From Gnetum montanum (taxonomy: Eukaryota > Streptophyta > Gnetopsida > Gnetales > Gnetaceae), in assembly GCA_015680685.1 (NCBI GenBank), contig MNCI01010443.1, forward strand, positions 339,992 to 403,991: 64,000 nt of DNA, in the 5' to 3' direction. This document shows positions 9,906-20,770 of this stretch, piece after piece (within the stretch, counting starts at the first letter, position 1; every line of letters begins with the position of its first letter). The position numbers and the translations under genes were made by a program. Under the pieces are notes generated by a model, which saw nothing but the letters and a program-made list of their open reading frames with translations, had not been told where the DNA came from and made no database searches.

Positions 9906-12001
9906 TATAACAAACACCTCATCGGATGGACAACCATGCTCAATATTTCGAATCTCATCCCTTCAACTCAGTCATGGGGGAGATTGCCACCCATGTTAGC
10001 TATATAAGCAACTCCTCAATTTTTCACCATTTTTGTTTTACACAGTTTTGTCTTGCAACTTTTTATTTTACACATTCTTTATTTTATATATTCTTATTTT
10101 CATGTTATTAATCTTTTCTAACGTTTTTTTTACAACATCATTAGTACATTTATTAATTTTTTAATATTTTATACTTCCTTTTATATTTTCTTTTATTATA
10201 GTGTGATTTTCTAACTTTTTGTTAATAAGTGATAGGCACAATGGTAATTCGTTGCTTAATGGTGATATGTACTATGTTGTTATTTGATTATTGGTGTCTA
10301 GATTCTAGCTTTAAATTTTGTTACTAATAATGAGGACATGGTTTCTTTTGATGCAATATGCAGTGAGTCCACAATATCCACCCATCCACAAAATCTATGG
10401 TTTCCTTGTTCTAGAAATGTTTAGTCCCTTTTTCATTAATTAAACTATAATGAATTTGTGACTTTGGTAGTTTCTAGAATTGAAAATGATTCAAAGGTTT
10501 GAATAGGGTGTGACTTCAAAAGGATTTGATATTCTTTTTTCTTCTCTACTTACTTAGGCACATGTGTGTTTTCATGGATTTCTTACCATTTCATGTCGAC
10601 TAATAAAGAAAGTTGAATAAGTCTTTGCATGGTGTGGTTCTCATAAGAAAAAACACACAATGGAAATTCAAAGAACACCCCTTGGACACAATAAACAAAT
10701 AAGTCTTTTCATGGTGTGTTTCCTATTTAATAAAAAAAAACAAATAATGGAAATTAAAAGCACACTTCTTAGACAAAATAAACAGGCTACAAGCATTGGT
10801 TATGGGACTAGACAAACATGTTGCCCATGCTTGAAAGTCCTCTCTAACTAAGGTCCTTCCTCACTTCCTACTTCTCCTTTTTTCTTTAATAAGGAATGAC
10901 GGTTGTTTTGTGGAAGCACTCTTCTCTCTCAGGGGGATGGACTGATCTTAGAATGATGATGTGAAGTCACTGAATGTGGTTGGCTTTGGTCTAGACTAAT
11001 GATAGATATTATCAAGTCATTTAATCATAAAATTCACAAGGGACTTCATGTGACCTTAATCAGGAACTCCATTCCACTCTTTCTTGTCCATCTATGTTTT
11101 TCATGTTTCACCTCACTATCGATTTCATGTTCTTGTTTGATGTCCTAGTTTGATGTGTTGAAATTCTTAGGTAGTTTTTTCCATGTTTTTGTACTAAACA
11201 TTACATAATCATTAATCATCCACGAGGTTCAAAGACTCCTTGATTTGATGTTATGCAAGGGTAATAAATGGCCTATGCCTACTTTTGGGAGGATCCACTT
11301 GCATATCTTTTGGTTGGGTCAGTTAAGTTCTTTATCCTTAGACACTCTTATAATCAAATCCTTTATTTTGCCTTATTAATAACATCCAATTTTATGCATC
11401 TTTACAAAATGTTTTAATGAACTTTCATTTTTATTGTTGTGAATTCTTACACCCTCTTCAAAAATTTCCTTGTGTAGAACTTTTTCAAATTTAATAGCCC
11501 ACTTATCTATTTTATCATATTTGTTAGTTTTCCTACTAACACTCCTAAAGGAATCAATCTATCACAATCACAACCTAGTCTAGTGTAACCATGAATAAGA
11601 CAAGGTACTTGAAAACTATGTGTTACACATTGCATACTCATTACTAATTTTGTTGTGATTGTAGTAAGAAGCAAGGACTAGAACTAGAACTATCTTCACC
11701 AAGGATGATGTAGCAATACCACACAACAAGGACCATTCATGATTGTTAGATCTTCTCTCTTATTCTTCAACTGCAAAGAGGTGTTGGATGTTAGTTTTAT
11801 CTAGGGTGTTTACTTCTCTTATCATGAACACCTAATTTTGTAAAGATTGTAACTTCGTACACTTGGGCACTCAAAGTCTACTATTCCACTTAAATTAGTT
11901 TGTATGTTAGTCAATAATCCCATACCTTCCTAATATTTTCTAAGGAACTTCTTCCTCCTCTTCTTCACTCAAGGATGAGTTTTAATTCAATCATGGAGAT
12001 A
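9906..12001 (+). other. B1 region between pol and 3' LTR
   Basis: About 2 kb is AT-rich and without a protein motif. It is colinear with B2 at 39850-40700 and 47510-48400 (for example AAGCATTGGTTATGG near 10793 and 47594). It then jumps to the final stretch before the LTR (CTTGGGCACTC at 11861, matching 50471). The extra ORF that B2 has between these points is absent. The end (TCATGGAGAT) is the degenerate polypurine tract. Confidence 0.65.
10612..10790 (+). repeat. Two tandem copies of a 75-100 bp unit
   Basis: The unit starts at AATAAGTCTTTGCATGGTGTG, passes through an A-rich stretch and ends ...GGAAATT-AAAG-CACA...TTAGACA. It occurs twice in B1 (about 10615 and 10697) and twice in B2 (about 40575 and 40676, the second cut by element C). 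The duplication predates the split of B1 and B2. Confidence 0.7.
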
Positions 12002-12864
12002 TAATAAATCATGTTTTGACTAGTTCTGATATTGGATATCCAATATCGGAGCCTCAACACCCAATGTTGAAGCCTAGGATGCGATGTCGAATATTTGATA
12101 TCATGGGGTATATGCCAGCCTATAATATAGTGCTTGGACTTATGATTTTCTATAAGTTTTTCATAGTTTTTATCATACTTAGTGAAGCTCTTGCACTTTA
12201 TTTTCTCTAGAGTTAGAATATTTTCTAAGTGCCCATAGTAAGAGTTTGAGTGTGTATGGATCTTTGTTCGAGCACTAATAATGTACCTACGCATAGCAGT
12301 GTGACGAGAATAAAAACAAATCCTTTTGAGCATCCTTGTAGCACTAAGAATAGATTAATTTTTCCTTGATGCATCTAATATTCATGCACTTCATTTTAAT
12401 ATTCTTTAATTAGGTAATTAATTTTTAGTTATTAATGAACACAAGCATGACCACCTTGAGCATATGTGTAACACTTGGTAACCTAGAAACACTTAACATT
12501 TCGTAGCCTAGTAGCACTATATGTGTTCAAGATGTGTCTAAAAAGTGTGAATGAGTACTTTTGTTAGGCTAGCTAGGTAGTAGAATAATTAGATATTAAA
12601 TTCCTCTACCTTCCATTCTTGTTGTAGGCTTTTACACTTAAAAAACATAAAAATGATAAATATCATGTACCTCAATTACACTTAAACCATATCCTTGAGC
12701 TTCACAAGTGTAGTTGGGAAGATAACGAACATTCTCAATGCCCATTTCATTTCCTAGAGAATCAATGCACTAGAGAACTATAGGTCCATGGAATTTGACT
12801 AGATCATGCATGAACATCTTAGTGATTCATATGGTTGGATGTAGGGATACCTCACTGTTCATCA
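12002..12864 (+). repeat. 3' LTR of B1
   Basis: It begins TAATAAATC (TG mutated to TA) after a degenerate purine tract and ends CTGTTCATCA. It is similar throughout to the B2 LTRs (for example AGTTAGAATATTTTC, TTGTAGCACT, GATTCATATGGTTGGA). The sequence after it is not a primer site, so it is a 3' LTR. The U3 starts with a perfect 20-bp palindrome at 12028-12047, GATATTGGATATCCAATATC. Confidence 0.8.
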
Positions 12865-12952
12865 TGTTTCCTTCAAGAAATATTCCCTAACTCTAAGATA
12901 ACTTATCTAAGATTTGATTATTTCAGGGAAGACATCTCCTACTTCTCCAAGA

Positions 12953-13833
12953 TGTTAGATGAGTTGCATGGTTTGACCATATCGATGGAATGCCATTGAT
13001 GCAACCTTGTCAATGGCATCTCATCGACATGATCCTATTGACACAAGGTTTGACCCATTAACATGTACCTATCTATGGGACACCCTATGTCACCTCTAGA
13101 TGTGTATTTTCCATTGCGTTGATGGCATTCCTTTTATAAGTTGTAGTGAAGCTCTAGTAGTTTTCGCATTCAGAAGTTAGAATATTTTCTAAGTACCTAT
13201 AATAGGATTCAACGAGTATATGGATGTTTATTTGAGCACTATTGTACCTAATCACTTTAATGTGTTCGAAAATGAATATAAGCTTTCTGATCAAACCTTG
13301 TAGCACTTGGACTAGATTAATTATTTCTTCAAGCATTTAATATTTTAACCACTTTCCTTCAATGTTTTAGGTAATTAAAATAATTAATTAAGGTAAATTA
13401 AATAGTAATCATGAGTACAACCACTTTGAGCATATGTGTAACACTTGGTAATCCTAGTAACACTTAACGTTTCGTAATCCATTGGTATTATACGTGTTCA
13501 AGATGTGTTCAACAAGTGGGGACAAATTCTTATTTTAGGATTAGTTAAGTGTTAGCTAGATGTTAGATTAATTTAGTAATTAATTACCTTATTCTTTATT
13601 GTTAGGCAACTTAGAACATAAAAAAGATAAAAAATGATAAAAATCCTATCTCAATTATACTTAAGCATACCCTTCTACTTACAAGTATAACTGGGAAGAT
13701 AACAATTACAACAATTGATGCACTTCCTACACCAGTATATGTAGAAACTGAGAAGTCCTTGGAATTTGACCGAATCATGTGTAAACACTTGTGATTCGTA
13801 TGGTTGGTTGCAGGGTCTACTTGACACTCATCA
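12953..13833 (+). repeat. 5' LTR of B3
   Basis: It starts near TGTTAGATGAG (exact base uncertain by a few bp) and ends GACACTCATCA, followed at once by a primer binding site. It is similar to the neighbouring B1 LTR, for example AAGTTAGAATATTTTCTAAG, GATTCGTATGGTTGG. The U3 contains several diverged copies of GATGG and CCATC words in inverted orientation (12980-13130). Confidence 0.78.
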
Positions 13834-13834
13834 T

Positions 13835-13852
13835 TGGTGTCATTGTCAAGGA
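13835..13852 (+). promoter_or_regulatory. Primer binding site of B3 (tRNA-Asp type)
   Basis: TGGTGTCATTGTCAAGGA follows the LTR. It resembles the plant tRNA-Asp 3'-end complement TGGCGCCGTTGCCGGGGA, with differences that are C-to-T or G-to-A. Athila elements are known to use tRNA-Asp. Confidence 0.7.
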
Positions 13853-13987
13853 ATTTTAGTGAGCTTCATATGCTTCTAAGAATTAGTAAAAATTATTTAC
13901 ATCATTGGATCAAACCTTAATGTCACAATCATCCTAATACTAATAAAAACTGTAAAAAAGCACACTAAATTTTTCTTCTAATCCAAA

Positions 13988-15165
13988 ATGTCTTCTTCTC
14001 ATAGGTACAATAGATCAAAACCAAAAGTGCCCTAAGAATGCAAAGTAGTGTTAATGCATCCAGATGAGTCTGTGCCTAATTTTACCTTCATTCTGCATCA
14101 AGATGAATAGCTATGGTGGAGAGACATGGAGGAAAACATTATGTTGCCACCCAACCAATCAGTTCCTGGGATGCTAGTCCAAACTCTTAAGAGGTTCGAC
14201 ATCTAGGATCTCAAAGATGAATATGTTGTATAGGAACATGAATATCGGATGATCATCCCATTGAAACACAATGAAAAAGAGATAAAAAAATAGGAGAAAT
14301 GCTATGAAGCTCTAAAGGGGAAAGAGTTTATGAACCCTTTATTCTTGCTAAACTAAAAGAAGATGAGGATCCCCTCTTTGAGGATTTTTAGCACACAGAC
14401 TCTCCTCCCCTTAATTTTGCTGATGGGGGCTTGAACTAGAATTTACAATCCACTGTAAATAATCTTGGTTCAAGCAATAATGGATCCCATGATCATGAGG
14501 GATTCAAAGGTGGGAGTTATGGCAAGTGCAAGGATAGGCATCATGATGATGATCGTGGCTATGACCATCAAAAAGAAGGTAGTAGGTATCACGATGCTAG
14601 TCCTCATTCCTCTTCAACTTCATCATCCTCTTCTTCCTTCTCAAGCTTTAACCAAAGCTATAGCAAACGTGATTGTGATGGAGGTGACCAGTGGGTTAGA
14701 AATGATCGTGATTGTAGGGTCCACCAAGATGATCGAGATTATAGGCATGCACATTCAAGGGAGGTCCACCACCATGAGAGAAGGGGTAGTAGAGGGCATC
14801 ATGGGAACCATGGCCATCATAGAGGACATGACTATGATGAGCCTTTACTCACAACTTAAAACATGTTGAACATAGTAGAGGTAGTTAGAGTTCCAATAAG
14901 GCATATGAAAGATAGTCGAATAAAGCAGTTGGATATGAAAAATATATCCAAATTTGAGGGGGGATACAATTTAGATCTGTAGAATCATCTACAAGCCTTT
15001 CATGATGCTTGTGCTTTGCAAAACATAGACAATGATTGAAAAAAACCTAAGTTGTTTACTAGGACACGCATAAAAGAAGTAGAAATTTCGTACCACTCTT
15101 TGGAGCTAGAATCAATTCATAGATGGAGTATGATGCTTGAACTATTTAATGACAAATATTAGACA
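13988..15165 (+). pseudogene. B3 gag, N-terminal half (cut by T2)
   Basis: The start at ATG 13988 (MSSSHRYNRSK) matches the B2 gag start at 33778 (MSSSSHRR). The sense frame reads HPDESVPNFTFILHQDE, stop, LWWRDMEENIMLPPNQS, then a His/Asp/Ser/Arg-rich stretch at about 14460-14850. The capsid-like part begins KFEGGYNLDL near 14950 and runs to LELFNDKY at 15159, where T2 interrupts it. It resumes at 22889. The stop in HQDE-TAG-LW is at the same place as in B2. The His-rich region also yields a Met/Ile-rich open frame, which is a shadow. Confidence 0.8.
15161..15165 (+). repeat. Left target-site duplication of T2
   Basis: AGACA directly precedes the TG of the T2 5' LTR, and AGACA recurs at 22889-22893 directly after the CA of the 3' LTR. 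The match is perfect and the length (5 bp) is that expected for Ty3/gypsy integration. Confidence 0.9.
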
Positions 15166-15246
15166 TGAAACACCACAAAATTTTAGGTCTTGGCATCTCG
15201 ACTACATATTTTTCTAAGTGTCATAGTGATGGCACTTTCTGCACCC

Positions 15247-15590
15247 TGCTACGCTATGTAGCGTAGCACTGTAGTGTGTAGCGTAGCACTATAATGCAAC
15301 ACCGTGCTACGCTGCATAGCATAGCGCTACAATGCATAGTGTAGCATAGCGCTACAGTGCATAACATAGCGCTACAGTGCAACACCATGCTACGCTGCTT
15401 AGCATAGCATAGCATAGTGCTACAGTGCATAGTGTACCATTACAGTACAACACTGTGCTATGCTGCATAGCATAGCGCTACAGTGCAGCATAATGCTATA
15501 GTGCATAGCGTAGCACTACAATGCAGCATAATGCTATAGTGCGTAGTGTAGCACTACAATGCAACACCTGATGCTACAATGTAATACCCA
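15247..15590. repeat. Palindromic GCTACGC/GCATAGC array in T2 5' LTR
   Basis: About 345 bp is built from short words GCTACGC, GCATAGC, GCGCTACAGTGCA and their reverse complements. The first unit, GCTACGCTATGTAGCGTAGC, has 9-bp perfect arms around TG. The whole stretch can form many alternative hairpins. It lies 80-430 bp after the LTR start, upstream of the TATA box. Confidence 0.85.
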
Positions 15591-15639
15591 CTGCACTGCC
15601 ATGTGGCACTTGATCCACATTTTGGGCTAACCCTAGCTC

Positions 15640-15647
15640 TATAAATA
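15640..15647 (+). promoter_or_regulatory. TATA box of T2 5' LTR
   Basis: TATAAATA in AGCTC-TATAAATA-CCTCTATG is identical in the 3' LTR at 22217-22224 and nearly so in T1. It probably sets transcription of the element; this is inferred from position and conservation. Confidence 0.65.
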
Positions 15648-16315
15648 CCTCTATGCCCTCTTTTTCGAGAAGGAGAGGAGAAAGGGGGGAAGCTTCAATT
15701 TTTTTACCAGCAAGGTAGTTGGCATTTTTCCATTAAGGCATTTGGCATTTTGGCATCTTGACACCCAACTCCATGAGTGAACGAGACCTAGAGCACACCA
15801 CACTGATAAAGAGGCACAACTCTATCATATGGTATATTGTGACCACCGACCCAGGAGGCATCCTTTATCACAGTGAGCACCAGATTTCACAGCTTGACAC
15901 CACCAAGGCTGTGACTCTGCTCCTACTATGCCTATTGTACACCTTGTATACCTGTACCCTTTTTTCAGGGTAGTGTATCTTCCTATTCAAACTCTCTTTT
16001 CGGCTAATTACAGCATTTATTTTTTGGCATTGTTAAACGTTTAATCATGTCCACTATCTTGTTACGTGCTTTAGCACTTTTCTATTGTTGTGCACATCAT
16101 GTTTTTTTTATCTTACCACCAGGTGTTCCATTTAAAATCATTGTTTGCAAAATGGTTATTGTACACCGATTAAGTCCATTTTTTATCGAACAGACTATTC
16201 AAGGCACCCTGAATCTATTTTCTCCAGCACGGCCCTCGTGCGGATTCGGGGTTAGGCTGTGCACCCAAAGACCTCTTAGTGTTTCCAGCCATCGACATTT
16301 TCTATCGCTATAGTT

Positions 16316-16336
16316 TTTAGCGCTAGAAGGAGGGCC
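16316..16336 (+). promoter_or_regulatory. Candidate primer binding site of T2
   Basis: TTTAGCGCTAGAAGGAGGG follows the LTR by a few bases and matches T3 at 60326 (TTGACGCTAGAAGGAGGGCC). Its position and conservation between T2 and T3 support a primer site. I cannot name the tRNA with confidence. Confidence 0.55.
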
Positions 16337-16632
16337 TAAACCATTTTTTCTGCATTTTTGATGAGCACTTAGTCAAAACACTGGATGTTCTAGAGAGCAT
16401 AACAAGTTCTCAGAGTGTAGCAAGCTCCAGCGTAGAGAGTGCTACACCAAAGTGGGCCATTTTTAGTAGTTTTTACTCTTAGCATTTTTTCTGCATTTTC
16501 ATACTTAGCATTTTAATGCATTTTTACACTTAGCTTTTTTTCTACTACCGGAAGATTTATTCATTTCTTTCTGTTGTTTTCAAAGTTAGTCGTATTCTGC
16601 AAATAGTAACTCTCACAACCAAATCTGTGAAT

Positions 16633-19092
16633 ATGAATCTAGATCAACCTTCCACGTTGGTGTCTAACATATTTGATACCATAATCCATCCAAATCATGC
16701 TGCATTAAGCCATGAACAATACAATTTTTTTTGTGCCAAAATCCAAGCAAGATTACCAGTGGATTACCTTGATTTAGAAGCAAAACAGGACTACGAATGA
16801 GTCCACTGGAATGGGCAGGAGTAGAACCCCTCCTTGTTTGACATAATTCCACTCACGAAGTCCTACCACCAGTTATTGTCCCAACTCATCTGTGCAAACA
16901 AGCATGATGCAGGGTCAACCTACAAGGAAGCCTCACAGAATGAGGAAGATGAGTTTGAGGCCCACTCTGAGCATGAGAGCCCCCTCCATACTGTCTTCCA
17001 ACAACCACTCCTTATTAGAGCCCCTCCTCAGTTTGGTCCATCCATCTCCTCCAAGATAATGGCCATGTCAATTCAGCCTTCCTCGCATGCAACTAATGCA
17101 TTTACCTAGCACTACGCTCATGCAAGGGCCACCTCCCAGCCCTAAACAACTCAGGCATCCTACATCCTACCTGTCTCATCAGTGTCTACAGTGTCCATCC
17201 AACCCACCCATGTGTGGCCCACTCCAATCACCACACCCATCACTCAGCCAATACATCAGCAATCGTCCACTATGATGTTAAACTGGCGACAACCATCTAC
17301 TACGACATTAAACTGGAAAACTCCATAACCAACAATTCTGCCCTATGTTATGCAACCAACCCAATCCCAACCAATGCAACTGACTAGCACATCCCCTAGC
17401 TTGGATCAGGCATTCCAACTAATCCAAAGCTTGACGGAGGAGATCAACAGACTCAAGGCTACCTCCTCTGATAACATCCAAGTGGTGGACTTCTACCAAG
17501 ATGATTCCATAAGTCCTACGGTACCACCTCTAACTCTTCCAACTATGGTCCAGCTGCCACAATTCACCAAGTATAATGGTGAAGGAGATCCCAATGCACA
17601 CTTGGTCACATTTCGATCTGAATGCCTACTCCTTCAACCTTGGCCACATGCCATCACACGTGTCTTTCCCATGTCACTCACTAGTAAGGCCTTAGATTGG
17701 TATCGTGCATTACCCAAGGCTTCAATCTCCTCTTTGGAGGATCTCATAAGAAATTTTGTGATGCACTTCAGGTATAACCTAAAGCCTGAAGTAACCCTTG
17801 ACCAGCTGATGCAAGTTAAACAGGGGCCTCTAGAGCCCATGCCAAAATTCCTTCAACGTTGGAATGCTGCATTGAATGAAATGCATGAACCCTTAGCGGA
17901 GACACACCTACTAGCTATGTTCAAAGGTGCAGTGAATGACTTCATTAAGTCCAAACTATATTATCTAGTCCCAAAGTCTCTTAGCCAAGCCTTTGCCCAA
18001 GCAAAAAGCATAGAGAAAGCAGTGCAAGCTGGCAATGATCCAGCCTATGTGGCTTATAGAAACCAACATGCTTGCAAACAAAACACAACAGTGATAACAG
18101 TAGCCACAAGCACAAAAGCAACCAACTGGGGCCCAATAGCTAAGCAACCCAAAGCCCTAACTAACAAAACTACCAATTCTGGCACCAACTCACCTACATT
18201 GACAGGGGCTACCCCAAGACCCAACTTTCAATGCAAGGACCGCTCAAAGTATACACCACTACTAGTGCAACCCTCTGAACTATTAGAGTAACTCTTCAAA
18301 GCTGGGCAAACCCAACATAAACATGTATCAGCAATTACCCATCAAAAACACGATAGGTACTTCAAACTATTAAGGAACCCCACTTTAGTAGTACCAAACA
18401 AGCCCCCCATTCCACAACACTTCAAGTTGGACCAATACTGTCATTACCACCAATTGGCTGGTCACAGTATAGACAACTGTCGTGCTTTGCAAGATGACCT
18501 ATAGAGAATGATAGAATGTGGCCAATTGGTGCTTAACACGGTGAGTCAATCCAACACAGATGATGCCTCCTATGTGATAAATTCCATTAGCATAGGTGGT
18601 AAGTCTAAACCTATGCAACAACCTTTTGTGATCTGTGTGCCTCCCAGCAAGGCAAGGATTCCCTCCACCTCCACTAGCAAGAGGCCTCCCTTGGTTATCA
18701 AAGTACCACCTTGAGCACCCAGAGCATCCTTTGTGGTCAAAGTTCCATAGCAACCATCTGCTAAGATGTTAAACTAGCATCATGCAACAACAACTACTAG
18801 GCAACCTTTTATTATCAAGGTGTCACAACAAGTTGACCACACAAAAGCTCTACCTAAATCACCATTTGTCATAAGAGTGCCACAATGTGATGGCCCCTCA
18901 CCTATCCAAAGCCCAATAGTGGGCAACATCTTGATTCCTCCTCCTTCAAGGGTTGACCCCACTAGCAACCCAAGTAGGCCCACCAAATGGCAACATAAGA
19001 GGAAAAATGATCATCTCACAACTCCCATGGCTGAAGCAAAGACCACAACCAGCAAACAACAACTAAACACTGGGGCCCCTACCCCCAAGTAG
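16633..19092 (+). pseudogene. T2 gag
   Basis: ATG 16633 (MNLDQPSTL) is in frame with the downstream gag, and the next block EQYNFFCAKIQARL matches T3 (QYNFICIKIQASL). The core capsid region is open at 17350-18291: FYQDDSISPTVPPLTLP, FTKYNGEGDPNAHLVTFRSE, SKALDWYRALP and FLQRWNAALNEMHEP, typical of plant gypsy gag. A zinc knuckle YCHYHQLAGHSIDNC lies at about 18437-18480. The linker afterwards holds five P-F-V-I-R-V-P motifs. In-frame stops include 18289 and several near 16797-17220. Copies of the TAAACTAGCA unit interrupt the frame at 17263-17316 and 18751-18780. Confidence 0.85.
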
Positions 19093-19130
19093 GCCAAGCA
19101 AACCAAGCTTAAGCCCCTCTGTAAGAGATC

Positions 19131-20056
19131 TATCTCTCAAGCCACATGGAGGAACTCAAAACCAACACAATAGCCAATGACAAGGACTTTGTAGCTGCAC
19201 TAACCTAGGTAAAATAAGCACTCAAGCAAAAGAACATAACATTGAGCTTATACAACCTGTTCATAACTTCATCTTCTCACTACCAAGCATTGGCCAAGAT
19301 ATTGGCCTCCATTCCTGTTACAGAGGACATCCCTGCAGATGAGGCATCCATACATGCAACGATGTTGCCCCCTACACCACAAGAATTGGGTACAAAATCT
19401 CTATCTTTTCATGATGATGAAATCAAAGTCAACCCCAAACAAGGAGAGTTTACTACAGCTCCACTATCCATTAGCATTTGTGTTGGACAATGTACCATCT
19501 ATAGGGTACATGTTGATGATGGTGCAGCAACAAACGTAGTATTGTACTCCATCATCGACAAGCTAGACCTAGCAGATGAAATCAAGCCAACCGAAATCAC
19601 ATGTCTAAAATCCTTCAATGGATCATGTGTCACAGTCAAGGGTACCATCAACTTAGCCTTTATGGCAAGAGAGAAATTTCCCACTAGCGTAGATTTCACC
19701 GTCATTAAGGAGATGCAAGGTTTTAACATGATTCTAGGTAGGCCTTAGCTAGCCCAACTATGTGCCATCTCCTCTCCCATCCACCAAGAAATCCACCCCC
19801 CATACGAAGGTGGTCAAGAAATCATCCATGGTGATAATGCTTCCTCTTCGACTATCCATGACATAGACATGGCACAATTTTTAGAAGAAGAGTTTCTTGG
19901 TGGTACACCTATAACAACCAATGCAACACCTAAGGCTAACACACCCAAATGAGTGGTTGAAGCCAACAGCCACCCAAAGTATCCTAAGCCTTGCACACTC
20001 CCTAATCCATGCCTAGTTAGGAAGCAACTACATGACCAAGACTTTCCCTTGGCCAA
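19131..20056 (+). pseudogene. T2 aspartic protease region
   Basis: It is shifted by one frame from gag. The open part runs 19242-19748 and includes YRVHVDDGAATNVVLYSIID, which is the D-x-G-A active-site region with VDDGA in place of the usual VDGGA. It ends FTVIKEMQGFNMILGRP, the second conserved block of gypsy retropepsins. The frame continues past a TAG (LGRP-stop-LAQLC) for about 60 codons. The protease would cut the Gag polyprotein. Nothing resembling RT follows, which defines the internal deletion. Confidence 0.8.
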
Positions 20057-20523
20057 AAATGTGCTAGATTCTTACCTACCCTTTGCCTCCACTTGCCATG
20101 CATTTTTTACATTCATTTACATCGCACTAGCCTACGCATTTACATTTTTCCTACTTACTTAGATTAGGCATTTCATTTTATTTGCATATTTATTTTACTT
20201 TGTTTATACATCCATCCACTTAGCTTATGCATTACATCTAAAAACATTAAAAAAAAAACTATAAAACATAAAACTACAAAAACACATGGCCCAAANTAAA
20301 AAAAAACTATAAAACATAAAACTACAAAAACACATGGCCCAAAAAGGCCTTAAACTAGCCTATGGCTCAGAACAGCCTAAAACTATCACTTTTTACATTG
20401 CTTTTATTTTATTCATAAATTTTAACTTTGTTTACAATAGTGTTGCTTAATGTTATTTTCTTTCTATTTTATTTTTGCATAATCTTTTAGGCACACAGCA
20501 TGACTATGCATGCAGCATCGCAC
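20057..20523 (+). other. T2 AT-rich segment with an assembly join (N at 20296)
   Basis: No gene is seen. About 47 bp ending ACACATGGCCCAAA is present twice, exactly either side of the single N at 20296, differing only in the length of an A run. This is more likely two overlapping contig ends than a real duplication. Confidence 0.6.
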
Positions 20524-20770
20524 CTTATACAAGCAAGGTAAGCACCAGTCCACTATGACTATAAACTGGCATAGATAGTCCGCTATGACTATAAACTGGC
20601 ATAGCTCATCCTTAAGTCATGACATTAAACTGACACAACATCCACTATCTGCTACGACATTAAACTAGCATCCAGCAATCTACTAGGACTATAAACCAGC
20701 ACATCACGGTGTGCCAAGACCTTAAACTAGGTTCACAGTCTGCTAGGACTTTAAACTGGCATGTAGCTGA
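20524..20770 (+). repeat. Array of about seven TAAACTGGCA-type units in T2
   Basis: Units such as GTCCACTATGACTATAAACT and CTGCTACGACATTAAACTAG repeat every 25-40 bp. The position (before the 3' UTR) and sequence match the T1 array at 3705-4010. A slightly different form (CCAAGACCTTAAACTAGG, GCTAGGACTTTAAACTGGC) closes the array, as in T1. Confidence 0.8.

Larger units (their letters stand above)
6699..12864 (+). mobile_element. B1: Athila-like gypsy element, 3' part, interrupted by T1
   Basis: Immediately after the T1 LTR the sequence is colinear with B2 from about 36656 onward (linker, RT, RNase H, integrase, long spacer, LTR). RT contains VFMDDF, typical of the Athila group. The LTR family to which B1 belongs has a primer site resembling the 3' end of tRNA-Asp, also typical of Athila. 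Gag and protease of B1 lie left of T1, outside the window. B1 is heavily decayed, and no pol segment stays open beyond 115 codons. Unlike B2 it lacks the extra ORF after pol. Confidence 0.8.
15166..16312 (+). repeat. 5' LTR of T2 (1147 bp)
   Basis: It starts TGAAACACCACAAAATTTT and ends ATCGCTATA (CA mutated to TA). It matches the 3' LTR at 21902-22888 over its length except for a longer palindromic array (15247-15590 against about 21983-22175). That array accounts for the 160-bp size difference. A TATAAATA box lies at 15640-15647. Confidence 0.9.

Noticed and set aside
14465-14869. 134-codon Met/Ile-rich frame in B3
   Set aside because: It is a shadow of the His/Asp/Ser-rich gag frame, as shown by the colinear B2 gag frame.
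15601-16320. ORFs of 71 and 88 codons in the T2 5' LTR
   Set aside because: They lie within the LTR, are partly repeated with changes in the 3' LTR (22416-22610) and show no domain.
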